From JAXMBX01 sp046349635 (lineage in GTDB: Bacteria; Planctomycetota; Planctomycetia; Planctomycetales; Planctomycetaceae): a DNA stretch of 20,868 nucleotides. A program made the position numbers and the translations under genes. Positions within the stretch are counted from its first letter, which is position 1. Each line of letters opens with the position of its first letter. The stretch lies in assembly GCA_046349635.1 (NCBI GenBank), contig JAXMBX010000072.1, forward strand, positions 1 through 20,868. Direction: 5' to 3'. This document shows positions 1 through 7,739 of this stretch, piece by piece. The notes under the pieces are model-generated. The model was not told where the DNA came from, ran no database searches, and worked only from the letters and a program-made list of their open reading frames with translations.

Positions 1-44
1 TGAATTCACCCTGCGGCTCTCCCAGAACTTCCACAGAAAACTTC

Positions 45-686
45 ATGGCAAAGTCCCCACCTCCCACTCCGGAATCTTTCGCCGGCCTCAGCTTGGCCTT
101 GCTCGAAATTGGGAACCTCACTCCCGCGTTTCTGGTGGCCGATCTGTGTGCCAAAACCGCCTCGGTTCGCCTGCTCGGAATCGAAAGCACGGACGGAGCG
201 GAACAATGCCTGAAACTCGTCGGATCCGTCGCGGACGTCACGTATGCTGCGGAGCAGGGGATTGCCCTCGCCCGCAAGATGGGCTCCACCGCGTTTTACA
301 GCGTGATCCCCGCCCCTCTGGAAGTCACTCAACAACTGGCAAATGCCCCGCCGGTCTTCAGTCCGCTGCTGGGCCTGTACGATTACCGCATTCCACGAGA
401 ACCACACATGAGTAGTTTAGAAGCTTTGGGCCTGCTGGAAACTCAAGGGCTTGTCGCCGCGCTCCACGCCACCGACGACATGCTCAAATCCTCCAACGTG
501 AAGCTGGTCGGCAAGGAAAAAATCGGCGCCGCCTATGTCACCATCATGGTCCGCGGTGATGTTGCCGCCGTCCAGACCGCCATCGAGACCGGCAAGGCCA
601 CCGTCACCCGACTGGGGGGCAAGCTGATCCTCGCCGATGTCATTCCCCGCCCCCATCCGGAGCTTGCGGCTTTGCTCCCCGGTTAG
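45..686 (+). CDS. Bacterial microcompartment shell protein with two BMC domains (BMC-T type)
   Basis: The 213-residue protein holds two BMC folds in tandem, so it should form a pseudohexameric trimer in a microcompartment shell facet. Domain 1 (about residues 13-110) is diverged. Domain 2 (about 122-208) starts at an internal Met with SSLEALGLLETQGL, like the N-terminus of a stand-alone hexameric shell protein. It keeps the pore-region sequence KIGAAY and the VRGDVAAV strand-helix typical of the family. The ATG at 45 is the first in frame, but no clear Shine-Dalgarno precedes it, and an upstream partner could lie outside the window. The next gene is a glycosyltransferase, so no aldehyde dehydrogenase, phosphotransacylase or other encapsulated enzyme is visible. 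Planctomycetes are known to carry microcompartment loci for fucose/rhamnose use, but whether this gene serves one is inference. Family assignment is firm; cargo is unknown. Confidence 0.88.
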   Translation: MAKSPPPTPESFAGLSLALLEIGNLTPAFLVADLCAKTASVRLLGIESTDGAEQCLKLVGSVADVTYAAEQGIALARKMGSTAFYSVIPAPLEVTQQLANAPPVFSPLLGLYDYRIPREPHMSSLEALGLLETQGLVAALHATDDMLKSSNVKLVGKEKIGAAYVTIMVRGDVAAVQTAIETGKATVTRLGGKLILADVIPRPHPELAALLPG

Positions 687-722
687 GTCGAACGTCTCTG
701 ACATCAACAGCGTTTGCCGTTT

Positions 723-752
723 GGTGGGTGCCACTGGCTCTGCCGGTGCCAT
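723..752. repeat. Intergenic hairpin repeat, family 1, ACTGGC subtype
   Basis: GGGTGCC leads into ACTGGC-TCT-GCCGGT, a short palindrome with one G-U pair. It matches the copy at 18484-18506 and shares the GGGTGGC-type lead-in with the other family 1 elements. It lies just after the BMC gene. A nearby fragment at 686-702 (TCGAACGTCTCTGA) resembles the end of repeat family 2. Confidence 0.6.
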
Positions 753-908
753 TCTGAAACTTGCGTTCCCCAACTGAGGCCTCAAGCCAGCCGAACGTCA
801 CTAGCGACTTCAAAAAATGAAAACGTCTTCAGTCCGTCGGCGGATCCCCGTTCGCAATGGGTGATATCCGCGGAATAAAGGCTGGTTCTTGCGCGAAGGG
901 CCACAGCC

Positions 909-3380
909 ATGAATCAGAAAAAAGACCCGGACCAGAAAAAACAACCGGGCCAAAATAAAGGCCCGCAAGAGAAAGCCCCCGGGGTTAAAGGCCCGGGAGA
1001 GAAAGGCCCGGAATCCGACCTCCCTCCCCGCACCGGAACTCCTCCGGTCGTGACGAGCAGATCTCCGCTCCTCCCCTTTATCGCTCTGCTATGGGTCCTC
1101 GCCTTCACTGCGATCTTCTTCCAGTTCGATCTCCCCAACAGTTCCCCGCGCGTCAATCGCACGAAGCTCCTCACTTACGTCCCCCAGGTCCTGCTCGATA
1201 CCCTCGATCCCCCGCGCCCCCTCAGCACAAACTATCCCGGCCCGGACGGTCGTCAGCGCTACGACGAAGCCGTCCAACGCTGGGAGAAAACCGGCTGGAA
1301 AAATCTCCCCGAACGCATCCCCTTCGTCTCCTGGGGACTCTTTCTCCTCTGGACCGGCTGGAGCGTCGGCCAGTTCCTCCTCCGCCGCCTCGACCTCCCC
1401 GAACTCATCACCACCGCCGAACACAATTACCTCGCCATCCTGACAGGGCTTGGTGTTCTCTCCCTCGCCACACTGGCTCTGGGAATCGCCGGAGTCATGT
1501 CCCGTGGCGTCTTTGTCATGGGCCTCTTTACCGCAGCCATCATCGCCCACTGGGAACTCTACAAGGACTTCGCGCCGCATGAATGGACCGGCTTCAACCG
1601 CCACGCCCTCTGGAAATGGCTCCCCCTGATTCCGTTCCTCCTCCTCTTTCTGCTCGGCTCGCTCCTCCCGGAGATCGACTTCGACGTCAAGGAGTATCAC
1701 CTCGGCGGTCCCAAGGAATGGTACCTCGCCGGACGCATCACCTTTCTCCCGCACAACGTCTACACCAGCTTCCCCTTCCTCACGGAAATGCTCCTCCTCC
1801 TCGGCATGATCGTCACCGGGGACTGGTACTGGGGCGCCCTCACCGGCAAATTCCTGCTGATGAGCCTCGCCCCCCTCACCGCCTGGGGACTCTATCTCGC
1901 CGGACGCCGCTGGTTCAGCCCCACCGCGGGCTGGGCCGCCGCCATGCTCTTCCTCACCACCCCCTGGATCTATCGCATCTCCATCATCGCCTACGCCGAA
2001 GGAGGCCTCAGCGCCTATCTCTTCGCCTCACTCTTCGCACTCCTTCTCGCCGGCAGCCTCCTCAAACATTCCGAAACCGCCCAGGAAACCTGGAAACTCG
2101 CCCTCATCTGTGGCTGGTTCGCCGGGTGCGCCATGGCCTGCAAATATCCGGGACTCGTCTCCGTCGTCATTCCCATGGGAGCCTGCATCGCCGCTCTCCC
2201 TTGGACCGTTGCTCCCTCCCTCCTGCATCAAACCAGATGGAAATTCTGCAGCCGTCTGGTCCTCCTGTTCGCGCTGGGTGTGGCACTGGGGATCGGTCCC
2301 TGGCTCTTCAAAAATGCCTACGAAACCGACAACCCCGTCTATCCCCTTGCCTACAACCTCTTCGGCGGCGTCGACTGGAGCCCCGCACTCAACGCCAAAT
2401 GGAAACACGCCCACTCCTCTCCCCCCGGTTCTTTTGGGGTGACGCAATTCGCCGAAAACGTCATCGACGTCACCATGAAGAGTGACTGGCAAAGCCCCTT
2501 GATCTTCTCCCTCGCTCCTCTGGCCTTCCTCCTCCCCCGCCGTCGCAACCTTGTCACCTGGCTCTCGGTGTTTGTGTTCTTTCTGTTCCTGCAATGGTGG
2601 GGGCTCACGCACCGCATCGACCGCTTCTGGATTCCTCTCCTCCCCGTCGCCACCTTATTGGCCGGGGCCGGGATCACCTGGTCCCGCAATCTCCTCTGGA
2701 CCTGGGGCATGGGAGCTCTCTGCATCGTCGTCGGCCTCTATCACCTCGCGTTCATCACCACCCCCTTCTGTGGCTACAACGCCTTCCTCCTCGACCTCAA
2801 CGTCGCCCGCGCCGAAACTCGCTCCATGACCTCCCCGGAAATCACCTTCCTGGAGGAACACCTTCCCCCTCGCAGCAATGTCCTCTTCGTCGGTGAAGCG
2901 GAACTCTTCGACGCCACCTTCCACTATGCCTACAACACCGTCTTCGACTTCTGTCTCCTCGAACAATGGTCCAAGACCCCCGACGGAAAACTCCGCCCTT
3001 ATTCAGAGATCCACCAGGAACTGCTGAAACGGGGTTTCACCCACGTCTGCGTCAACTGGATGGAAATCCTCCGCTATCGCGAACCGGGGAGCTACGACTA
3101 CACCGACTTCGCCGTCCCAAGGACGTTCATCGATTTCCAGAAGCAGGGCATCCTCGGCCCGGGACTTCCCGACACAGGTTTCCAATTCGCCGAATCACTC
3201 TCCGCCACGCAACTCAAGGAGATCGAGACCTGGGGACCGGAACTCTTCTATGAGAAAACCGTCAACGGCAAAGCCTTCAAGCTGATGCGCACCTACGAAG
3301 TCTTCCCCGTCCTTCCCCTCCCAAAGCAGGACAAACCGCCCGTAAATACCACCGAAAAATCCCCCGGGACGACCAGATAA
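909..3380 (+). CDS. Multi-pass membrane GT-C type glycosyltransferase (ArnT/PMT-like, GT39-related)
   Basis: This 823-residue inner-membrane protein probably transfers a sugar from a polyprenyl-phosphate donor to an extracytoplasmic acceptor. A cytoplasmic-looking N-terminal tail (residues 1-50) is rich in Lys, Gly and Pro in loose KGP/EKGP repeats. Hydrophobic helices follow at about 53-73, 137-158, 172-215 and 235-253, with more through about residue 640. After the helix at 235-253 comes EIDFDVKEYHLGGPKEWY (about 255-272), an acidic, aromatic loop in the place where GT-C enzymes carry their catalytic carboxylates. The C-terminal ~200 residues are soluble-looking. The ATG at 909 is preceded by only a weak purine stretch. 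It stands alone: the upstream gap is 222 bp and the next gene lies 121 bp downstream. Donor and acceptor cannot be read from the sequence; the GT-C assignment rests on topology and that loop. Confidence 0.72.
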   Translation: MNQKKDPDQKKQPGQNKGPQEKAPGVKGPGEKGPESDLPPRTGTPPVVTSRSPLLPFIALLWVLAFTAIFFQFDLPNSSPRVNRTKLLTYVPQVLLDTLDPPRPLSTNYPGPDGRQRYDEAVQRWEKTGWKNLPERIPFVSWGLFLLWTGWSVGQFLLRRLDLPELITTAEHNYLAILTGLGVLSLATLALGIAGVMSRGVFVMGLFTAAIIAHWELYKDFAPHEWTGFNRHALWKWLPLIPFLLLFLLGSLLPEIDFDVKEYHLGGPKEWYLAGRITFLPHNVYTSFPFLTEMLLLLGMIVTGDWYWGALTGKFLLMSLAPLTAWGLYLAGRRWFSPTAGWAAAMLFLTTPWIYRISIIAYAEGGLSAYLFASLFALLLAGSLLKHSETAQETWKLALICGWFAGCAMACKYPGLVSVVIPMGACIAALPWTVAPSLLHQTRWKFCSRLVLLFALGVALGIGPWLFKNAYETDNPVYPLAYNLFGGVDWSPALNAKWKHAHSSPPGSFGVTQFAENVIDVTMKSDWQSPLIFSLAPLAFLLPRRRNLVTWLSVFVFFLFLQWWGLTHRIDRFWIPLLPVATLLAGAGITWSRNLLWTWGMGALCIVVGLYHLAFITTPFCGYNAFLLDLNVARAETRSMTSPEITFLEEHLPPRSNVLFVGEAELFDATFHYAYNTVFDFCLLEQWSKTPDGKLRPYSEIHQELLKRGFTHVCVNWMEILRYREPGSYDYTDFAVPRTFIDFQKQGILGPGLPDTGFQFAESLSATQLKEIETWGPELFYEKTVNGKAFKLMRTYEVFPVLPLPKQDKPPVNTTEKSPGTTR

Positions 3381-3460
3381 TCGGTATGTTTTGCCTGACC
3401 AGCACTCCGCACAGCTAGGTCTTCACCTCACCATCATCCCCCCTCCCTCCACTGGACGAT

Positions 3461-3489
3461 GAAAGATAAATTCACGTCCCTTATCTTTC
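3461..3489. promoter_or_regulatory. Perfect 9-bp inverted repeat directly upstream of the DUF454 ribosome binding site
   Basis: GAAAGATAA (3461-3469) and TTATCTTTC (3481-3489) are exact reverse complements separated by 11 nt. The second arm ends two bases before GGAGG (3492-3496), which is itself 5 nt before the ATG at 3502. It could be an operator, a hairpin controlling translation, or part of a terminator for the glycosyltransferase gene, although no T-tract follows. Confidence 0.5.
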
Positions 3490-3501
3490 CCGGAGGGTGA
3501 G

Positions 3502-3867
3502 ATGCCTCTGCGACAACTCGCTTATCTCACGGCGGGATTTTCAGCCCTCGGCTTGGGAATCCTCGGTGCCTTCCTCCCTCTCCTCCCCACCACACCCTTC
3601 ATCCTGCTCGCCGCCTGGTACTTCGGGAAATCCTCCCCCGCTGGGAGCAGTGGCTGCACCAGTCCTCCCCCTTCCGCCCGGTCCTGCGGGACTGGCAGCG
3701 CAATACCGCGGCGTCCGCCCCCAGGTCAAACTGCTCGCCACGCTGATGATCCTCACCGCGCTCGCCGGCACCTGCTGAGTCTCTGCGTCATCCCCCGCGA
3801 TCTGCACGCTCGCCGTCACCCTGGTCGCGATCTGACCGTCGTCTGGCGCTTGCCCTCCATCAGCCCG
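3502..3867 (+). pseudogene. DUF454 (YbaN-like) small inner-membrane protein, frameshifted
   Basis: The first 46 residues read cleanly as a DUF454 N-terminus: two hydrophobic stretches around FLPLLPTTPFILLAAWYF, then GKSSP. The frame then breaks near 3630. The rest of the family pattern continues in other frames: EQWLHQSSPFRPVLRDWQR (about 3644-3705), RGVRPQVKLLATLMIL (about 3708-3757), a hydrophobic segment LAVTLVAI, and VVWRLPS near 3838-3860. At least three or four single-base shifts are needed. A strong GGAGG at 3492-3496 supports the ATG. The family is an uncharacterised membrane protein of about 120 residues, and the reconstructed length fits. It converges on citrate synthase, whose 3' end is broken in the same way, so sequence error is as likely as true decay. 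The 3' boundary is approximate. Confidence 0.7.
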
Positions 3868-3898
3868 CCCTCGATCAGCCCGCTCGCCAAAAACACCG

Positions 3899-5012
3899 TC
3901 ACCTGTCCGCCAGCGGAGAATTCCTGCGGCGGCGGGCAAGCTGTAACGCGCCCGGACGGATCAGACGGTTGTTCGACAACTGCTCGATGACGTGCGCGAC
4001 CACCCCGACACCCGGCTCGCCACGAACAACGGCGTGAACAGATCCACCTCCAGACCCAGGTAGTGATACAACCGCGCGCTGGCCAATCCAGATTCGGCGG
4101 CAGGTGCTTTTCTTCCCGCACCACTTCCTCAATCACGTCCGCGATCTGCTCCAGATCCATGTTCCCGCTCGCCGCCGCCAGTTGACGGCAGTGATGCTTC
4201 AGAATCTCCGCCCGCGGATCTCCATCCTTGTACACCCGGTGCCCGAACCCCATGATTTTCCGCTTCGACGCGAGCGTCTGACGCACCCACCCCTCCGCGT
4301 TGGAGGGATCTCCCACCTCGTCCAGAATGTCCATCACCCGTTCGTTCGCCCCACCGTGCAGCGGCCCCTTGAGTGCCCCCACCGCCGCCGTAATCGCCGA
4401 GTGATAATCCGACAGCGTCGACGTCACCACCCGCGCCGTGAATGTCGACGCGTTGAATTCATGTTCCGCGTACAGGATCAGCGACACATCCATCGCTCGC
4501 TCATGCGTCGAGGAAATCTCTGTCCCTCGCAGCATCCATAACAGGTTTCCTGCCAACCCCAGTTCGGGATTCGGATTCGGAAGCTCCTCACCCCGTTGAA
4601 ACCGGTACCGCGCCGCGATCAACGTCGGAATCTGCGCCAGCAGGCGAATCGCCTTGTCCCGGATCGCTTCCGGAGTGTTCTCCTCCGACAGCGGATCGAA
4701 ATGCGACAACGCACTGATCCCGCTCCGCAAGACGCTCATCGAATTGACATGCAACGGCACTTCCCGCAGAAAATTCAGAATCGGCACCGGCACGTCATAC
4801 GACTCCGCCAGCAACGCCCGGAAATCCGCCAGGTGTTCCTCGTTCGGCAATTCTCCATGCAGCAGCAGGTAGGCAACTTCTTCAAACGTCGCCCCTTCCG
4901 CCAGATCGGCAATCGAGTATCCGTAATACTGCAATCCCCCCTGAATCGTGGAGATGGAGGTTTCGCCTGCAATCACCCCTTCCAGCCCGGGGTAATAAGG
5001 TTCTGTGGACAT
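3899..5012 (-). CDS. gltA: Citrate synthase, C-terminal ~60 residues frameshifted
   Basis: This enzyme condenses acetyl-CoA with oxaloacetate to citrate, the entry step of the TCA cycle. It resembles the shorter (~370 residue) citrate synthases. Visible landmarks, counted from the ATG at 5012, are GPLHGGANE with catalytic His219, GFGHRVYKDGDPR with His258, and PNLDWP with Asp309. The start at MSTEPYYPG is preferred over an upstream in-frame codon at 5066 because it begins at the family's N-terminus. After LDWP (about 4081) the frame is lost. The expected tail continues as ARLYHYLGLEVDLFTPLFVA in a second frame, AHVIEQLSNNRLIRPGAL in a third, and ends SPLADR-stop at 3899. The breaks fall near 4080, 3996, 3934 and 3917. 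As an enzyme this central is unlikely to be dead, sequence errors are my preferred reading. Confidence 0.9.
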
Positions 5013-5126
5013 ACGTGAATTTCTCGCAGAATTGATTGTCGATGGGAGTCGTACACCGTCGTCCACATCCTAGCAACCCGCCATTCACCGAGCGACTCAG
5101 TGACCACAGTTTTCAACCGTCAACTT

Positions 5127-5194
5127 GGGTGGCACATACGCCGGTCCTCCGGCGTGTGGGTGGCGCGAGCCACAAGAGGCAATTTAAACTCGAT
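5127..5194. repeat. Intergenic double-hairpin repeat, family 1, ACGCC subtype
   Basis: GGGTGGC leads into a first stem (ACGCCGG facing CCGGCGT). A second stem of GTGGC (5160-5164) with GCCAC (5169-5173) around a 4-nt loop follows, then the tail CAAGAGGC and an AT-rich TTTAAACTCGATG. The copy at 12838-12904 is nearly the same. Confidence 0.8.
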
Positions 5195-5305
5195 GTCTGC
5201 GAGTGTGCCATTGCCGTAGGGTGCGTCTCGACGCGCCTTACCGTTAGGCTTTGAAGACCTGTTGACCACGAGAAACACGCCACACGACAACCGCAAGATG
5301 TGTAG

Positions 5306-5352
5306 CACAGGTTGCCGGTACGCCGGCTACCTGTGTGGCGACAGCCACAGGA
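5306..5352. repeat. Intergenic double-hairpin repeat, family 1, CAGGTTGCC subtype
   Basis: CACAGGTTGCCGG (5306-5318) pairs imperfectly with CCGGCTACCTGTG (5323-5335 region). The perfect stem TGTGGC (5334-5339) / GCCACA (5344-5349) follows. It is almost identical to the first part of the copy at 12689-12760 but lacks the TTCAATTCGA tail. Confidence 0.8.
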
Positions 5353-5394
5353 ACCACTTCACATCGTCCTGCGTCATCACCCATGCCAATGTCT

Positions 5395-5430
5395 TGTTCT
5401 CCTGCTCACCTGCTCCCGCCCGTAGGGCGC
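5395..5430. repeat. GAGCAG-type repeat immediately downstream of slyX
   Basis: The stretch TGTTCTCCTGCTC, then CTGCTC-CGCCCG-AG-GCGC, recurs with a few substitutions at 18526-18561. Read on the minus strand it is a GAGCAGG-rich sequence starting 2 nt after the slyX stop. The other copy likewise sits directly after a minus-strand stop codon. Confidence 0.6.
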
Positions 5431-5432
5431 GC

Positions 5433-5696
5433 TCAATAATGTGGCGGACGCTCTTCCAGCGGGTCCCGAACTTCAGGTTCGTGCAACGCCTGATCGATTC
5501 GCAGGTCGAGTTTCTGCACCAGCCGTTCCAGGAGGTCGAGCCGCTTCTGTTGCTCAATCACCGTTTGCGACAGAGCCTCCACGTCCCGCTGGAGATGCGT
5601 CATCAGCATCTCCAGGTTCGCCACGCGTTCGGAAGCGTCGGAAGGCCGGGAACCGGAATTGTCGGGCCCTGAATTGTCAGGCATCGTCGTGTTCAT
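5433..5696 (-). CDS. slyX: SlyX-family coiled-coil protein
   Basis: An 87-residue protein. Residues 1-22 are polar and probably disordered. Residues 23-70 form a heptad-rich coiled coil (VANLEMLMTHLQRDVEALSQ, then EQQKRLDLLERLVQKL), and the chain ends EERPPHY. The PPHY ending together with a short N-terminal coil is the hallmark of SlyX. The family's biochemical role is not established. I chose the ATG at 5696; a longer in-frame start at 5741 would add 15 residues that do not look conserved. It is divergent from xseA, with 164 bp between the starts that include a family 2 repeat. Confidence 0.78.
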   Translation of the reverse strand: MNTTMPDNSGPDNSGSRPSDASERVANLEMLMTHLQRDVEALSQTVIEQQKRLDLLERLVQKLDLRIDQALHEPEVRDPLEERPPHY

Positions 5697-5754
5697 TGTC
5701 CCCGTATGATACCCTGCACCTGTCCATTCCCCAAGCGGCACGACTCTTATCTTC

Positions 5755-5823
5755 CCCCTCGCCCCTTGTGGGAGAGGGTGGCCCGCAGGGCCGGGTGAGG
5801 GGGCGGTTCAAGCGTCTCTTAGT
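5755..5823. repeat. Intergenic repeat, family 2 (GAGGGGGC...CGTCTCT)
   Basis: CCCTCGCCCC and GGGAGAGGG are followed by GGGTGAGGGGGCG and TTCAAGCGTCTCTTAG. The same order appears at 8911-8966, and the right half at 19481-19506. It lies between slyX and xseA. Confidence 0.7.
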
Positions 5824-5860
5824 TCTGATTCGCGATTGCAGATTCCAATGACAACGTAAC

Positions 5861-7108
5861 ATGACCGAGCCTCCCGTCCTCACCGTCAGCGAATTGACGG
5901 TCCATATCAAGGAATTCCTCGAAACCGCCTTCCCCTACGTCTGGGTCCGCGGCGAAATCTCCAACTGCACCCGCGCCGGCTCGGGACACTTCTACCTCAC
6001 CCTCAAGGATGACTCCGCCCAGATCCGCGCCATCGTCTGGCGGACCACCGCCTCCAAATTGAAGTTCCAACTCGAAGACGGTCTGGAGGTCGTCGCCGCC
6101 GGCCCCGTCGAACTGTACGAAGCCCGCGGCACCTATCAGCTCATCATTCAGGAACTCTGGCCCCAGGGACTCGGCGCCCTCGAACTCGCCTTTCGGCAAC
6201 TGCACGAGAAACTCGCCAAGGAAGGCTTGTTCGCCCCGGAGCGAAAACGCCCGCTCCCTCGCTTCCCCCGCCGTATCGCCCTCATCACCAGCCCCAGCGG
6301 CGCCGCGGTGCGTGACATGCTGCAGGTCATCACCCGCCGCTGGCGCGGAGCCGACCTCATTCTTCTCCCCGTCGCCGTGCAGGGGGCCGGGGCCGCCGAG
6401 GAAATCGCCGCCGCCCTCTCCGTGGTCCATCGCATCCCCGACGTCGACGTCGTCATCACCGGCCGGGGCGGAGGCAGCCTCGAAGACCTCTGGGCCTTCA
6501 ACGAGGAAATCGTCGCCCGCGCCATCGCCGCCTGTCCCATTCCGGTCATCAGCGCCGTCGGACACGAAATCGACCTCAGCATCTCCGATCTCGTCGCCGA
6601 TCGCCGCGCGTTGACCCCCAGCGAGGCAGGGGAACTGGTCGTCCCTCACGCCGATGAAATCCGCTCCGAACTCAACCAGTTGCAATCCCGGCTCGTCAGC
6701 TCACTCAAGAACCTGTCGCAGACCGCCCGCTGGCAACTCAATCACCTCGCGGAACGCCGCGCTCTCAGCCGTCCCTTCGAGATGCTGCACGACCGTGCCC
6801 GCACCGTCGACGAACTCGAAGCCCGCCTCCAACGCGGCATGCAACGTGTTCTCGACAACTCCCGCGCCCAGCTTGGCGGCGTTTCCGGTGCTCTCCACGC
6901 CCTCAGCCCGTTGAATGTCCTCGAGCGTGGCTACAGCCTGACCCAGATCCTCCCGGAAAAATCCTCCCGAAAAATCCTTCTCAGAGACTCCGCCCAGGCC
7001 CAACCCGGCATGCTGCTCGAAACCCGACTCCATTCCGGGACGGTCACCAGCCGCGTAGAATCAACGACTCATTCACCTTCAACCTCAAACGACACCACCC
7101 ATGAGTGA
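5861..7108 (+). CDS. xseA: Exodeoxyribonuclease VII large subunit
   Basis: Large, catalytic subunit of exonuclease VII, which degrades single-stranded DNA into short oligonucleotides with the small subunit XseB, in the cytoplasm. The 415-residue protein begins with an OB-fold (LTVSELTVHIKEFLE..., about 7-105, including VRGEISNC and GHFYLTLKD). The catalytic domain follows, with RRIALITSPSGAAVRDML (137-154), GRGGGSLEDLWAFNEE (201-216), and GHEIDLSISDLVAD RRALTPSEA (234-256). A long helical region and the C-terminal GYSLTQ segment that interacts in the complex come last. Length is normal. The ATG at 5861 agrees with the family N-terminus, though the Shine-Dalgarno is weak. The stop overlaps the xseB start by 8 nt, implying translational coupling, which suits the fixed subunit stoichiometry of this enzyme. 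Confidence 0.96.
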   Translation: MTEPPVLTVSELTVHIKEFLETAFPYVWVRGEISNCTRAGSGHFYLTLKDDSAQIRAIVWRTTASKLKFQLEDGLEVVAAGPVELYEARGTYQLIIQELWPQGLGALELAFRQLHEKLAKEGLFAPERKRPLPRFPRRIALITSPSGAAVRDMLQVITRRWRGADLILLPVAVQGAGAAEEIAAALSVVHRIPDVDVVITGRGGGSLEDLWAFNEEIVARAIAACPIPVISAVGHEIDLSISDLVADRRALTPSEAGELVVPHADEIRSELNQLQSRLVSSLKNLSQTARWQLNHLAERRALSRPFEMLHDRARTVDELEARLQRGMQRVLDNSRAQLGGVSGALHALSPLNVLERGYSLTQILPEKSSRKILLRDSAQAQPGMLLETRLHSGTVTSRVESTTHSPSTSNDTTHE

Positions 7109-7469
7109 TTCCAATTCTCTCGAATCCAACTCCTTCGAAGAGTCCCTCCAGCAACTCCAGCAGATCGTCCAGGATCTGGAAAACGGCCAGACCGGCCTGG
7201 AGGACTCCCTCCAGAAGTTCGAACACGGTATCCGCCTGCTCCGTGACTGCCACCAGCGACTCGCCCAGGCGGAACAGAAATCGAACTCCTCACCGGCTTC
7301 GACGCCTCCGGAAATCCGGTCACGACGTCACTCGACGCCACCAGTACCGCCGCCCAGGCGGAATCCGGCAGCACCAAATCCGCCCCCCGCCGTCGCAGCC
7401 CCCAAAAAAGCCCCCCACCCCCAACCCGAGCCGGAACCCGAGGACGACGACGGCACGCTCCCCTTCTAG
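7101..7469 (+). CDS. xseB: Exodeoxyribonuclease VII small subunit, with two compensating frameshifts
   Basis: Small, helical-hairpin subunit of exonuclease VII. Residues 9-59 (SFEESLQQLQQIVQDLENGQ through HGIRLLRDCHQRLAQAEQK) are the canonical XseB core. The uninterrupted frame then gives low-complexity SPAS/RRHSTPPVPP sequence. In the frame starting at 7280 the DNA instead reads IELLTGFDASGNPVTTSLDA, the sequence expected right after AEQK in this family. The final PEDDDGTLPF is again in the original frame. A base appears lost in the A-run at 7278-7280, and the frame is restored in the A/C homopolymers at 7399-7427. The ORF therefore looks intact while about 45 residues are misread. The start at 7101 lies inside the end of xseA. 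Confidence 0.9.
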   Translation: MSDSNSLESNSFEESLQQLQQIVQDLENGQTGLEDSLQKFEHGIRLLRDCHQRLAQAEQKSNSSPASTPPEIRSRRHSTPPVPPPRRNPAAPNPPPAVAAPKKAPHPQPEPEPEDDDGTLPF

Positions 7470-7540
7470 AACGCATTTCCGTGTTGCGGACCGTTCCCGT
7501 GGCATGGTTTGAATCGTCGAGGTTTTTTTTCAGGTGTCTT

Positions 7541-7584
7541 GGGTGGCATGCCTACATCGCCACGAAGTGGCAGGGTAGGCATGT
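7541..7584. repeat. Intergenic hairpin repeat, family 1, ATGCCTAC subtype
   Basis: GGGTGGC leads into ATGCCTAC (7548-7555) paired with GTAGGCAT (7575-7582), with an inner CCAC/GTGG. The 270-bp gap between xseB and hpnH that holds it shows no gene. Confidence 0.7.
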
Positions 7585-7739
7585 ATGAGTTTGGCTCGGT
7601 TTTAGCCTGTTTTTCCCGGCAAAAAAGAAGGGCTGACACAATTCCCAAAACCTGCTAACTTTCGATCCCCCAAGATGTTTGGGAAGAGTTAGTGTTTCTG
7701 TCGGCGATTGGAAGTTCGAAGTTCGCAGGGAGGCGAATC

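Larger units (their letters stand above)
5013..5432. other. 420-bp intergenic region between citrate synthase and slyX genes, repeat-rich
   Basis: No supportable gene is present. It contains two double-hairpin repeats (5127-5194 and 5306-5352) and a third imperfect palindrome around 5215-5245, with GGTGCGTC facing GACGCGCC. A GAGCAG-type repeat (5395-5430) abuts the slyX stop codon. The promoter of citrate synthase should be at the low-coordinate end on the minus strand, but I find no convincing -35/-10 pair. Confidence 0.6.

Noticed and set aside
5013..5432. tRNA or small RNA gene in the citrate synthase upstream gap
   Set aside because: The palindromes present are the dispersed repeats; no cloverleaf or T-loop signature is visible.
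7278..7427. Programmed ribosomal frameshifting in xseB
   Set aside because: Two opposite shifts would be needed, at ordinary homopolymers, and other genes in the window show the same kind of indels without any recoding signal.
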